Positions 25,549 through 38,160 are shown, numbered from the stretch's first letter. The stretch is 64,000 bases of DNA from Sisyra terminalis (GCA_958496175.1 OY292275.1:31659001-31723000), one strand, 5' to 3'. The notes: generated from the letters alone by a model not told the origin. Made by a program: numbers and translations.

Positions 25549-25725
25549 AGTCTACTGGTGGCCGAGTGATCAAGGTGGCCGCTCCAAAACTGATAGGTGC
25601 AAGGTTCGAGCCATTATTGAGCAAATTTTAAATATTTCTCTATTTACAGTTTTTTATTAACCCTTGAGTCGCTAAAAACCTTAGCTGACCTTAGCAGTTA
25701 TAAAGTGACGCTAAATAAATAAAAA
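25549..25725 (+). repeat. tRNA-derived SINE, copy C
   Basis: AGTCTACTGGTGGCCGAGTG, then ATCAAGGTGGCCGCTCC, AAAACTGATAGGTGC, GGTTCGAGCC (B box with one change), then the family body GAGCAAATTTTAAATATTTC and CTTGAGTCGCTAAA. It ends AGCAGTTATAAAGTGACGCT with an AAAT-rich tail. The A box has one substitution (GTGA for GTGG). A short internal repeat (CTTAGCTGACCTTAGC) has lengthened the 3' part. Confidence 0.88.
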
Positions 25726-26430
25726 ATCACATTTTCATCAGCAATATTCAATCGCTCAATACCCTTATTAGTTATTAAATATCGAGCCTTTCAAATAATA
25801 ACAACTTTAAAATTTACTTCCCAGCAAGAAAAAAATCTATTTATCACTAAATCTATCTATCTAAATAAAGAAAATCTATCTATATATTTCCCCCATCGTG
25901 TTTTTTAAATTTTAAAAAAAGAACCAAATAGGGTTAAATTTTGACTTGAGTATAAAAGCTTTGCAGGTAAATCACACTTTAACCCATTGGTCTTGATCAT
26001 ATACGCAACAAATTTAGTTATTAACTTTTCTAATAGAATAAATTTTCTTTAGGTCGAGGTGAATTGAGATTAATCTATGGTACTTAATGATACTTACAAA
26101 TATTATAACACCCATTTATCCAAATTTAAAAAGGATGAAATACTGAGAAGAAAAATCAAAATCAATGAACTCTAAATTGCAAATATTAAATTTAAGTGAC
26201 TTTTTATTCTTCCTAATCTATCGTATTCTAATGCATGAAAAATCTTTACTACTTTATGATTTTTTCTGAGACTCTTATAAAAATATTCTCTTCTTCCACG
26301 TTAATTCACGCCGTTTAACTTTGATATGTTGTATCTCACAATGATTAAAGTAATACCATATAAAAAACAATTAAAAAAATGTAAAAAAATATTTTTTTTA
26401 ATTATTTTTTTCATTGAAATATTAGCACTA

Positions 26431-26590
26431 AGTCTACAGGCGACCGAGTGGTCAAGGTGGTCGCTCCAAAACTGATAGATGATGGAGGGTGTGATCCTCG
26501 TAACGAGCAAATTTTCGATAAATCTCGATTTACGGAATTTGATTAATGCTAGAGTGGCTAAAGGCCTTGGCAGTTCAGTTAAAAATTACA
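26431..26590 (+). repeat. tRNA-derived SINE, copy D
   Basis: AGTCTACAGGCGACCGAGTG, GTCAAGGTGGTCGCTCC, AAAACTGATAG, then an altered B box (GTGTGATCCTCG), GAGCAAATTTTCGATAAATC, TCGATTTACGG, CTAGAGTGGCTAAAGGCC and a worn tail. The A box is nearly intact; the B box has lost GGTTC, so polymerase III initiation is doubtful. Confidence 0.86.
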
Positions 26591-26594
26591 CGTC

Positions 26595-28210
26595 CATGAC
26601 TATATATTTAAATTCATTTGTAGTAGAGTAAAAATTTTATGTTACAAAAAATCATTTAAAACGATGCAAATGCTCATTGTCACACCTAAAACAATATTTG
26701 AATTATCAAATTTCCAATTATTCCATTCCAACATCAATGTGTATTTAATAAGATGATTTATCATCGTTTCTTTGAATGATTTTTCCAATCTACATTTTCA
26801 AATACAATAAATGGTAAAAAAGTGTTAAAATTTAATAAAACAGTTTTATATTTATAAAATATATCAACCAAAATTTTATTTAATGTAACACGAAACGACA
26901 TGGAGCTAATGCATTTTTGATGTTCCTAATACGGATTTTATTTTAAACCCTAACGTTTCTGCGCTAAATTAAAGGAGGAAACATTTTTGCGCACAATCTC
27001 CTAAATTTTATATTTAAATGAATAAAGTAAAAGTTTTCACATTTTCTTGAAAGTTTTTTTACGATTTTCATCAAGAAACTTACTCGTAGATAGGTACCTT
27101 ATACAATTTATAATTAATAAGCATTTTAAATGAAATAAAGTTTTTGAGGTTTGAAGTTTTCAATTCAATTTTCTCCCCTTTTGAAAACATGAAATAATTA
27201 AATAAATAAAACTCCGAGGAAGAGCTGATATTTATTCTGAGCTCTCTAAATGAAAAAGGGAAGCTGTATCTAGGTACTTATTAATAACCAACCATGATGG
27301 TGTATAAACCTCGCAAAACTTTATTTATTGAATTTTATTTTTCATTGTGGTGTTTGCAAATATTTTATCAATTTCCGTTGATTATAAAAAGAATTATCTG
27401 CTTTTCAGTTTGTTTAATTTGTTTGAACTGCTGTTAATTTCAATTATAGTTTGAGTTTTCAATTATTTCATTTTGGTGTTTCACGATTTGAAATAAATGA
27501 ACGAATGAATTTGAAATAAACGAATTGAAATAAATAAAAACCATTTATATCTTTGGTTTAGAAAATAATATTACCACTTGTGCAATTAAATATTTATTTA
27601 CTATAGCAAAAAAGTTTGCCCTTATAAAATAGCCAAATTTTTCGATTCAGAGAAGAGTAACAAAGACTTTTTCATCAAATAAAAATTACGAAAATTTTAG
27701 AAACAGATTCACAATACTTAGGGAAACATTTCATAAGAAAACTTTTTGTTTAATGTGTCTATTCTGTGCAGGAACTTGAACCAAATTGTACTCGACAGCC
27801 AAAACTTTGAACAAAAGAATTTTACTTTACGTATTGTCACAAATAACAGCACGTTTTTGTGCAGTTTTTCCCGAAATTTAAAATTTCCTTGCTATTATAA
27901 TCTACAAACTTTTATTCGTTGAACTTTCAGTAGTATTTGTATTTGTTGACATTCAAAGTTGATGGTAAAAGCTTGTGAAATATTTACTGCTCCCATTGCA
28001 CTGCTTCTGCATTTGGATTGATATTTTAAAATATAAATTGAAAATATTTACTTAAGAACTCACAGATTCCATTTTCTTGGAAAATTGAATTCTTTTTAGA
28101 AGTACATACCCACATATTATATCTCCGTACATGCAGTTGGCTGCCATTTTTTGGTGGTACACGATGATGAGTATTATATTAGACTGGTAAAATTCAAAGC
28201 TTTATTTAAT
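26595..28210. other. AT-rich sequence, no gene seen
   Basis: Includes an imperfect tandem of GAAATAAA(T/C)GAA units near 27490..27540. Nothing coding recognised. Confidence 0.5.
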
Positions 28211-28214
28211 TTAC

Positions 28215-29245
28215 TTTAGATTGTCCGATTTGGGTCAAATATGCACCGTTTTGTTCTGTAATTTGTTCCCAGTTTAAGGGTAGCTTCATAATGCCTCTCT
28301 AAACAAAGTTTTGGTCCCTATAGGCAAAAAACTCAAGTAATTGATATTCAAAATTTTCTCTTGATGCCGATTTCATATCACCAAGAAAGTTTCGCAATGC
28401 ACGAAAAATATGGTGATTGCTTGGTGCCAGATTTGTACTATATAGTGGATGCATCAAAACTTTCCAACCAAGCTTCCAGAGTTTCTGGCGAGTATAAAAA
28501 TCATAAACATGTGTGGCCTGACGTTGTTCTGGAACAAGACACCTCTTCTGTTGGCCAATTCTGGCCGTTTCTAATCAATAGCTTCAGTTGTTGACAGTAG
28601 AGATCTGAATTAAGTGTTTGATCAATATGGAAGCAACTCATAATGAATTGTTCCTTTCCAGTCCCACCAAATGTATAGCATGTATACACCCTTTCGGGCC
28701 GTTATTCCTGGCTTGGCCACCGTTTTTACTGCGCTTTTATCATGAACGTTTTCGCTCAATTTTGTCGTGCATGACCCATTTCCCATCCCCAGTTACAATT
28801 CGTTGAAGAAATTGGTCAATTTCATTTCGTTTGGCCAAGGTTTTGCAGGTGGAAGTTCGATCTATCTTGTTTTTGGTGTCAATGGTATCATGGCACCCAA
28901 ACACCAAGCTTCTTTTTGAATCCAGTTCTGTGTAATTGGTTTAAAACTGTTTTATGACCGATATTTAGCTTCTGGGCGATACTACGACTACTAACATTTC
29001 TTTCCGATCAACTTTGATTATCTCTGTGATTTTATCGAAATTTTTGATGATGGGTCTGGCTGTGCGGGGTGCATCTTTAACATCAAAATACCTGAACAGA
29101 ATTGACGAAACCAAAATTGCACGTAATTAGCTGTTAAAATATCGGGACTATAAACACCATTCACAATATCAGTAGTCTGGTTAGTATTTACGTTTTAAGA
29201 AAAACTGCAAAATATACCGATTTTTTTCTCTTTATTGTCTTCCAT
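28215..29245 (-). pseudogene. Nearly full-length dead mariner transposase (DD34D family)
   Basis: A minus-strand ATG at 29245 reads MEDNKEKK. Blocks found in family order are SSRSIAQKLNIGHKTVLN (helix-turn-helix), GFKKKLGVWVP, VTGDGKWVMHDKIERKRS (first catalytic Asp kept, Glu to Gly), FIMSCFHIDQTLNSDLYCQQ, NRRGVLFQNNVRPHM, MHPLYSTNLAPSNHHIFRAL, RNFLGDMKSASRENFE and RGIMKLPLNWEQ. These match the mariner family that also gave human SETMAR/Hsmar1. Positions 2 and 3 of the DDD triad have both become Asn (QDN to QNN; APSD to APSN). Frameshifts and stops break the frame throughout. Family members encode about 345 residues, so little length is lost. Terminal inverted repeats were not clearly seen. 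Inactive. Confidence 0.92.
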
Positions 29246-29249
29246 TTTT

Positions 29250-32200
29250 ACGCCCTGAAACTCACAACTGAATGAACCAAACGAAAAGCAGCAAAATATT
29301 TTTTTAGTGCGAAATGTCAACTTGACAATGAGCATAAATCTAAAATTGTTTGATCAATATTTTATCGATCACTACAAATATCTACCGAAAAATTAATGGA
29401 TTTCTTTTCCCCAACTTAATATTAGATATTATATTTTATTTTATTTCTTGATAATAAGTTACATTTGAGAATAATGACTGATGTCCTATTATTTTTCAAC
29501 TTTAAAATCCTATGAAACTTTGGGAAACGTATAGAACTCAGGAGTGCACTTTGAGATAATGAGAGGACAATTCACAACGGTTACCAACGGTTACAATCCA
29601 TTTTTTTTCACCTTTGTAAAATCACTGGGAGCATCTGTCAAACAAATAGTACTAACCAGAATAGATTTTTTTTAATTTATATTTTAAAGACTAAAATATA
29701 TTAACTACCGAATTACATATATTTTTTTTATTTGAAAAAAAATGTAATTCAAAGCAGACACTTCTGAGACCATCCTAGAAACTAAAAATACGATACAAAG
29801 TACAATTATTAGTCTTTTGATATTTAAGTATAATGATTTACAATTAATAATTTAAATATTTTTTTAAGAAAAAATGATTATCCAAGGACTCATCTAGAGA
29901 AATTACGCTAATTTTCAAGAAAATTCGTCGAATAAAATAAAAATAAAGACAAACTGCCACTACAGAATGCTTCAAGAAATGTTCCACACAAAAGTAAAGT
30001 TAATTGAATAAAAACTTTATTCTTCAATTTTTAGAATTGCCGTTGAAATTTTCTTTCGTTAACTTCATTAGTCACAAATTTGTTCAGCGCGACATTAAAT
30101 GTTATTTCATTATCTTCATTAAATTTGCCAAATCAATAAAAATACTTTCAAATGCAAAGAGTTGGAATTTAAATTATAAATTTTATGTTTTCAACGATTT
30201 CAACCCGCATGTCAAAAAACAATAATGATATAACGCAAAGAAGAAATAATGTAGAATAAAGTACACAGTAATTTTGTGAATAATGAATAGCCGAAATAAA
30301 ATTTATCTTAAAATAAAGAAATTGCAAAAATTATTTACGTTTTTCAACAACTTCGATTTTTAAATTGAACTAAAAATAAAACGTTGATGTATTATTTTGA
30401 TTATATATTTTATTAATATACAATTATTACATAAAACGTATTTTCTTAGAAAAAAAAAGCAAAAGGGGAGGGAAACAGCGGCGACCCAAATTTTTTTTTT
30501 AAATTGAGATCATACTTGGAACCTTATCAATCAATATATATATATTAGGGCGATAAGGAAGAAATGACATTTTTTTAATTAACAACTAACACACAAAATT
30601 TTGAAATAAGTTTTGATTTTAAATGAATTATTTAATTAGCCTCAGTATAATCAACCTTTTGACATCTAGTGTGCACATTGTTAATGCAAAATTAATAAAA
30701 ATCAATTGATTACTAATATACGGAAAATATCTAAAAACTACATTTTTAACATCATTTAACATTTCAATTTTTCACCACTTAGAAAATGTTGTAGCGATTG
30801 ATATAAATAGTAATCCAATGGAACTTATAAGACAATATCACCCCCTTAACGTATTTACTTTTTCCCGGGCTTTTCTTTTACAGAGGAGTCTTCCATTATC
30901 GTGTTTCAGCATATTCTCTTTGAAGACAGTTCTTTTACACACTTTTGGATATTTGGTTGGTCTTTCAAGATTGATTAAGAATGTTTGATATGAATGTGGT
31001 ACTACTTCTTCCTTTAATATCTTATTGTTGATATTTTTTATTTTTCTTTCTTGGTACCAATAAGAGAATTGAAAATAATCGAATTTGAACTTAAAATAAT
31101 GATTTGGCGTTAGTGAACATCTAAAACACTTAGGTAAATATATAAAATGTTTTAGTAACACCTTTGCGTTGTTACACTGTGAAACTTGTAGAGCATTTAA
31201 TACCAAATTTGTATTCTTTCAAGTTTTTTGACCAGTAACAACTTAAAAAATTACTCTAATCATAAAGTGTTTTTAATACTACTTCGAAGTAGCTTATAAG
31301 CAAATAAATTACAATTGAAAGATTATAGGTTCAAAAACGACATTACTTTTCAGACCCCCTAATAAAATAATTAACTTTTGCGTATACATTGGCGATTACA
31401 GCACTAATAATGTTTTTCAAAAGAAAAGTGACAAAATAATATTAAATGCCTTAAACAGTAAAAAGAAATATATTTCAAAATAAATCAAGATTGCATGCAA
31501 TTCATGAAAAAAAAATAACAAAATGATACCATAAATTTAAGTATCATTTACAACTGCACAAAGTCTGCCGTTATTTGATACAGAGCGACTTCACGGTCTA
31601 ATTTAAATTTCATTTGAATGGATTGCTTTGAATTCTAACCAGGCATTTTCAATACTTTATTAAGGAAAATCCTTTATATAATTTATATAAATATAAATAA
31701 AATATTTGCATTTTATGCTCGTTTGATATGAATTAAAAATGCATTTCTCACTTGAATTTGCTCTCTTAAGTAAAAAGTATATTTTATAATGTATAATTCT
31801 TTTGTTATTATTTATTTATATTTTGAAACATGGTTGCCTTCTAAGTGTTCCTTTATTGTGCGTACAAGTATACACATTACACACAAATAAACAGGCAATT
31901 AATCAAAATAATTTATCACATTATTACAAAAGCCTGAATGGTAATTACTCTAAACAAATCATTTCCTTTATATTATATAATAGATAGTGCATTTGGCGGA
32001 CAAAACCGACAAATTATTTTACGCTTTACGAATTTAATAAACAGAACAGCACCTCTCTATTAAATTATCAACAAAAAAATGAACACAACTGTCAATAAAT
32101 ATAGTGGATACGAATAAAAGCTAGCATTTGAGAAATTTGATATTTAGTAGGTATATTATGAGTTTGCACTACGCTTTTTATACTAATAATTTACTAATTC

Positions 32201-32715
32201 CTTATAGTTTATTAAATTGGACACAAGTTAAAAAAAGTATTGCAGCACATGTGGGAAAATGTATTGTTTAGTAAAAGATTAAATACCACTTCGATATAAA
32301 AAGGTAATTTCTATGAATGAATGATAAAGAATATTGTATTAATATTTGCAATTGACTCACATTCATTACTCTATTTATGTCAATGTTATTGATATCGAAA
32401 ACGAAGAATCGTAAAGACGATATGGTATGTACAAAAAAAAAAAGCACAACTTAACAGCGTTCGTAAATGTGTGTCCTAGACTTAAGATAAAATTTCGCTA
32501 TGGAAATCATCTATAGAACTAAAAGAAAATTCTCAAATACTTGGCAATCCAGAAAGTTTTTTTTACTATGGACAGCTAAAATACGAGCAGAAAATTAAAT
32601 GGCGATGGCAAATACACGAGAAGATTTTTCAACGAAGCTTCAAACCTAGATTATAAGATCGAAGAATGGACAGGAAAATAGAAAATGAAAATCAATACCA
32701 TCAAATCAGTGCATG
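29250..32715. other. AT-rich sequence, no gene seen
   Basis: The first ~90 bp (29250..29340) are probably the mariner 5' leader. A 122-codon open frame on the minus strand at 30838..31206 has no recognised motif. (AT)n lies near 30531..30546. Confidence 0.5.
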
Positions 32716-32719
32716 TCAC

Positions 32720-32935
32720 TTTTACAATGCGTAAAGGAGCATGTCTCCCTGTAATGTTGAATGGCTTGCTATAGGAAATCCCTACAGTTATGGATAATTA
32801 CTTCCAATTCTAACATCAAAATATTTCAGAAATTTCGATCAAAAGCCCATCAACAAAGCATCAAGGCCTCTTTCAATGTTAATAATAATAAAATTCACAA
32901 GGAGAAGATATGAAGATTTAGTGAAAAGTATTTAT
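32720..32935 (+). pseudogene. Jockey-like non-LTR retrotransposon C-terminal relic
   Basis: From 32782 the frame reads LQLWIITSNSNIKIFQKFRS, then KAHQQSIKASFNVNNNKIHK, then a stop at 32911. The pattern (T)YGxQLWG.TSNSNIKIxQRFQSK...(N)xKIHxDL is the conserved C-terminal segment after the reverse transcriptase in Jockey-clade proteins. Upstream (32700..32780) and downstream (to about 33060) the sequence is of the same mixed composition but too broken to align. A 5'-truncated dead copy is the simplest reading. Confidence 0.58.
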
Positions 32936-32939
32936 AAAG

Positions 32940-35900
32940 ATTGGATGACAAACAATAAGAAAACTACAAAGATGGAATCCAATCGATTTACCTGACAGTT
33001 TCCAAAAGTAGCACCCTTAATATACGGTGGTCACCAGGGACTGTTTCCTTAACGAACTAACTCTAATTAAATACACCAATTACATCACTGGGTAGATCAA
33101 AACGTACTTATATTGGTATTAATAAAATATATATGTTCGATTCAATAATTAGTTATTTAGTAAGTTTTTGGTAGCCTTAAAAAGTACTTCAAGTACTTGA
33201 AATATAAAATATGTTCATTCCATTTTTCCTACCGTCTTTTATTTTTCAAATATTTTCGTTTACAATTTTAAAGGAATATTCAACGCAAGGAAGCGAGAAA
33301 AAATTCATTGAACTTTTAACCAGGAAGATTACTTTTGGTTTTAAAAAGCATATTTATTATCTCGCGTAGTTAGCATGTTTCATATTTTAAATAAAATATA
33401 AGTAAGTCCATTTTGAATTTTATTCAGTTCAATTTAGAATCGTGTACTCTTAAAAAAACGTAACAACCCAAATTAATTTCCGTCATAAACACCCGTAACA
33501 AATTTATTTTTCCCTCTCATACTGCCCATAAAGAATTTTAACTTCAATAATTCCAGATTTAGAAATCTATTGATTTTAATATTGCCGATAATGAGTTTTG
33601 GCAAATAAATATTAAATAAAAAAAGAACTAGAAAAACAAAAATCATTTATTAGAGAACCTCATGCTAACTCATAATGGTTGAATGAATAATCTAAATTAT
33701 GTGCATGGATTTACGTTAATTGAATATTGGGTGAAACTAGGTCTTCCAACCTAAGCCCATTAGAAATGTACAAAATCCAGTCATTTACACCCAAAATTAC
33801 AAAAATAAAATCGAAGGAAGTTCTTTTGGGCCAATTTTCATTCAATTCAAAAATTATAATAATTTGATACTATCACAGGTAAAGGATTCTAATTTTAACG
33901 ATTTTCTAATTTAGGGTATTATCGGAATTTGAAGAAACAATGAAATACATAAAATCAAATATATATTAGAGTTAAGATAATAAAACATTACATACTTAAT
34001 AAAATAATATTAACCTACTAAGTACTCATTTTTCGGTATCTAAATGTACACTATACAGCAGCTAAAAATATTCTGCAAGGATATGTATTATAATTATATA
34101 ATTTTACTAATTTCCCTATATTGGTTAGCTAAAAGCGCAAGAGGACAAAGGTGGGCAACTTGACAAATATAATTTTGTGTCATATTGCATTATTCATGAA
34201 AATTGTCTTATACTGAGCAAATGTTAGCAAAACTAAGATCTAAGTTCATTTACAAGTTTGACTTTAAATGGGAGTGCATTTACCCGGAGGACATTTTATG
34301 CTAATGAATGCACACAAACTTGTTGGATATATTGTTCCATTATTACTTTAGCTTAGAATAACTCTAGCTTTTAGACAATTAAGTTATATTTTAGAAGTAA
34401 TAAATTTAGATCTATCACATTTGCAATTAGTTCATAAAAGATAATTATAAATATGTACATAACGTTAAATGCTATTGACTATACCTTTCGAAAAACGATA
34501 AAATTATTAAATATTATAAAAAGATATATATTGAAGCATTTATTTATTTTTTTAGTCCTTATAACTTAGCTTTTCTATGCGACTAGTTCTAGGTAAATTG
34601 AATAGTTTATTACAAACCTTTCCCAAGTGTTGCACACAAAAGATCAGTTTATATCTCAGAATCCAAACACGAAAAGATAACATAATATTAGCATTTAAGC
34701 CTTAACTTGTAATAAAATTTAATTAATAACGTAAGACGTATAAAATTTTAAACTCTAAATACAAATATTATGTTAACTCTACAATACATTTTCCTAGTAA
34801 ACATTTTTTACCAAAAAAATTAAAACCATAAATTCCGTGCGAGAAAGAATATTATTTTTTCTATAAATCTTCTAATTCCAAGTATTCAAAAATTCAAGAG
34901 AAATTTTTCGAAAAACATTGTCATAATAATTATTCTGAAACGTTTTCTAGCAATAGACAATATATTGATTTTAACCTCAATATAGCATATTGTAGTTATT
35001 ATTTACTTCATATCTCTTACAGCTTACGTTAAAAGTAAACAAATTACTTCCACACTTCACTATCTTGACGGTTTTCTATAATAAAAAAGGAGCACGAGCA
35101 TACTGAAAAGTAATATACGACGACGCTAAAACATGAGTGGAAAATACAAACGTATAACGTCTTACTTCTTTTCTTTCTACAATATATATCTCTAAGCTTT
35201 TTATAATTACTAGCATGTCATTCTGTAAGATAATTTGATTGGTTAGTTTATATCATATAATGTAAAGCTTTCATTATAAATGAAAAAAAACATCTTCCTT
35301 GAGTACTTTATAAAATTTAATACGTTTTTCAACTTCAGAAATCCTTCAATTTATTATTATCAACTATACATTTAACTTTACTAATATAAAACCTTAAAGA
35401 TGATATCTTAATAAAATAAAAATTGGTTTTAATAATAAATCGTTAAAAATATTCAATACATTTCAATTTAAAAATACTATGATTTTAAATACAATCTTAT
35501 TGAGATTCGGTGATCGAATAGACTAAATTTATTAGCAAAAAAATGCTACCAGGCATCCCAAACTTTCAAAATAATTAGATTAAGCTCTAGGAAACTGTTT
35601 TTGCATAAGTTTATTTGAATTCACTACACGGTTTTTAAGAAACAAATTAAAAACAGATCGAAAATGTGGTTTTTACTTGATAAATTAATAAGTGTATAAG
35701 AAAGTGCAACAACACCGCCGTCAGCTAAGTCTTGTATAAACTACAAGCTAATTTATCTTCGTCACACTCTTGATTACACAGTATAAAGCGGAAAAGGATG
35801 AAATATAATAAATAATTTATTTTCTAAATATTGAGCATGTCCCGCATGCTCACTCACATCATGTGAGAGAGACATACCAAAGTTGCCAACGCCGTCACCC

Positions 35901-36090
35901 TGTGAATTCGACAGTGTTTCACGATTTCATTATTTTATGCAATGTTGAATTATTATTTTAATTTTATTTCTTTGTTATAATTGTCTTAAAAACATGCTAA
36001 TTTAATGTTTTATTTATGATTTAATTATATTAAATAGTTCTACATTCATAACTTATGAGCATCAAATCAATACTATTTTGAGTTGTTAAG
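32940..36090. other. No gene seen
   Basis: 32940..33060 is probably the tail of the Jockey-like relic. The rest is AT-rich, with an unidentified mixed patch at 35840..35920. Confidence 0.5.
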
Positions 36091-36174
36091 TTTAACATTG
36101 ATAAATATTTTATTTATTTCCAAGTCTCAATTAATTGATGAATAATAATATATATCCTATGACTCAATTGCTTT

Positions 36175-36219
36175 ATTACGAGGCGTTTCAACAGTTTTTG
36201 GCTGTCATCATCAGGTAAT
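36175..36219 (-). ncRNA. Hammerhead-ribozyme-like motif (left arm)
   Basis: Minus strand, in order: AUUAC (stem I), CUGAUGA (exact left core), an extra U, GACAG-loop-CUGUU (stem II), GAAAC (right core), GC, CUC, then GUAAU. GUAAU is exactly complementary to AUUAC and so closes stem I at the predicted cleavage point. In the other arm the last part is GCGUC, giving the AC-GC-GU mini stem III typical of minimal hammerheads. The extra U between core and stem II and the GUC-to-CUC change here argue against full activity of this copy. Confidence 0.45.
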
Positions 36220-36233
36220 TAAATATTTTAAAG

Positions 36234-36278
36234 ATTACCAGATGATGACAGCCAAAAACTGTTGAAACGCGTCGTAAT
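36234..36278 (+). ncRNA. Hammerhead-ribozyme-like motif (right arm)
   Basis: Same layout as the left arm: AUUAC, CAGAUGA (core with U4 changed to A), stem II GACAG/CUGUU, GAAACGCGUC (right core, mini stem III and cleavage triplet GUC), then GUAAU. The right side is canonical while the left core carries one disabling change. The two arms are therefore each damaged at a different position. Confidence 0.42.
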
Positions 36279-36324
36279 AAAGAAGAAATTGAGTCATAGG
36301 ACATATATTATTATTCATTGATTT

Positions 36325-37830
36325 GTTAAATTGAAATCAAGGCATAATCAGTTCCAAGAGTTATTTAAAAAATGTCTTTATTATTAATTTTTTCATATTT
36401 TGTTTACAATTATAAGTAAAATTTCCGATATTTTCTTAAACTATGTAGTTTTTTAAGTATCGTCCTATTTACTCGCCTCATGGTACGTTAAACGGCGTAA
36501 CTATTCACGAATTTTTATTTTTATGTACTTTTGTCTCTGATTGTATCTCCATAACATTCTTAACAAACAATTTATTAAAAAATGCGCTTACACCCTTTGA
36601 GCAAAATATATATCATGTATATTAAAAGAAATGTACCAATCATATTTTAAGTCAATATTTCATAATTCGTCTTGCGAAGCGGGAGGGTGACAACTGATTT
36701 AAAATAATAAAACGTAATTCTTTAAACATTTTATACTTGACAATAAACATGGCCGATGAAGACTGGGACTGAAGAAAGCGTCACCAATCCGAGCGTGACG
36801 GTTCACTTTTCATGCAAGGCATGAACTATTCACAAAAAAGCAAAACATCCCTAAAGAAGGTTTCCACCAAAAAATATCATAAAAATAATTTTTTTTTGAT
36901 GAATTCTTGTTACGGTTTTCTGTATCAAAAGCTTCACATATAAAATGTTTTATTGTGCAGTTTTATACTGCTTCGATTTTTCTTTTGTGGTAAAACTTTG
37001 AAAGAACAATTATAAAAAAAGGTTTTAATGTGACAGATCACGACAAAGATTAAATACAATTTATATAATACACACATTTTTTTTAAGTTAGATGAGAAAA
37101 CTTACAAAATTCAAGTTTATGTGAATACTATGCATAAATCCAGATGCTTTAGATGTTATCATGTGAAAGAAGCAATCTCATCGAAGTAATTAAAACTTTA
37201 ACTATATTGCCCGAATATTACAAACATTTGGAAAATAATTATTTGAGATATGAACGACTATTTTTAGAGCAAACAAGTAATTACCTATTCAATATAATTT
37301 TGCTTTTACCTATAATTTGGATCAACAACTGATTTGTGCATTATGGATGAACGAGTGGGAGAATAAAGTTATTTATTTGTAAATTAGTTTGTGAACAACA
37401 GTTAAAAACACGTCACATTGATATTTTACAAGTTATTGTAAAATAACACAATGTATACTACAGTTTGAACTTGGTATTACTCTAAAAATAATTAAAGTAT
37501 TTTGTTGTTTTTTAGTAATTTACATTAAATTGACTGAAACCCACATCTTCACCTGTGGGACATTATATTATATGAACAACATTTTTTATAAAACAGTCAT
37601 TTTCTAATAGTTTAATTTCTATGTTTCTAAGGGAAAATTACGACGAATAATTGTTAGATACAACAACAATTACCTTTATGCGTAATATTTGTATACTAAA
37701 TTTAATATTCTACATACACAATTAAGTGATTGAAAAAATGTTCGAACCCTTTTGAATTGTGAGATGCAGGCACTTTAAAACCTAAAGCTACAAATTGTAC
37801 CAACTAGTGAGCATATCCCTTCTCTCTAGA
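36325..37830. other. No gene seen
   Basis: AT-rich apart from 36660..36860. In that patch an ATG at 36749 reads MADEDWD then stops; it may be a worn retrocopy or chance. Nothing else recognised. Confidence 0.45.
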
Positions 37831-37831
37831 G

Positions 37832-38060
37832 CAGTGGTTTTTAACCTGGGTTCGATCGATCCCCAGGAGTTCGGTGAGTCAGTCTCGCGGGTTCGGCGGA
37901 TATCTGTTTCTGTATCTGTTTGATGATTAGTTTCTTTGTTCTTAATGGTAAATATATGCATATGTATTGAAAATTGAACATCATATCGTTGGCTTAGAGT
38001 GTTAACCTGATAAGTCCATTTAATACGGTTTTAATACAGGTAGTAGGCATTTTACCGAAA
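37832..38060 (+). mobile_element. hAT-type element, left end
   Basis: CAGTGGTTTTTAACCTGGGT, then TCGATCGATCCCCAGGAG, TTCGGTGAGTCAGTCTCG and CGGGTTCGGCGG. This is the left terminal and subterminal sequence of a widespread hAT family (CAGTGGTT-TTAACCTGGG...GGGTTCGG.GG). The right terminus (...AGGTTAAGAACCACTG) was not found nearby. Either the Helitron inserted at 38161 interrupted it or it is truncated. The right boundary given here is approximate. Confidence 0.6.
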
Positions 38061-38160
38061 GAAACACGTTTTTTTTTTTGCTTTACTAGCCACTTTTTTA
38101 GAGAGAATTAATATCATAAAAAATATTTGAAACTTATAGATTATATCAGTATATAAAGAA

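Larger units (their letters stand above)
36096..36322. mobile_element. Penelope-like terminal repeats joined head to head (foldback)
   Basis: Left arm 36134..36219 and right arm 36234..36322 are inverse complements over about 85 bp with few differences, around a 14-nt spacer. Read outward, each arm has GATGATGACAGCC, AAAAACTGTTGAAACGC, TCGTAATAAAG, ATTGAGTCATAGGA and a run of ATTATT. The left copy continues to 36096 with the same AAATATTTATCAATGTT end seen at 12512 and 63080. Knowledge: Penelope-like retroelements carry terminal repeats, often inverted head to head at a truncated 5' end, with hammerhead ribozymes in them. The ribozyme-like motif here points to that class. No GIY-YIG/reverse transcriptase coding sequence is present. 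Confidence 0.6.

Noticed and set aside
27490..27540. Tandem repeat or CRISPR-like array
   Set aside because: Only three imperfect GAAATAAA(T/C)GAA units without unique spacers; simple-sequence drift in AT-rich DNA.
28361..28806. Several 60-77-codon open frames on both strands
   Set aside because: These overlap the dead mariner. The plus-strand ones are shadows, and the minus-strand one is an out-of-frame reading of the transposase around LNSDLYCQQ.
30838..31206. 122-codon open frame on the minus strand
   Set aside because: The longest frame in the window, but I recognise no motif or domain and no flanking splice or promoter signals. The composition (Lys, Asn, Phe rich) is what AT-rich DNA gives. 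A translated search would decide.
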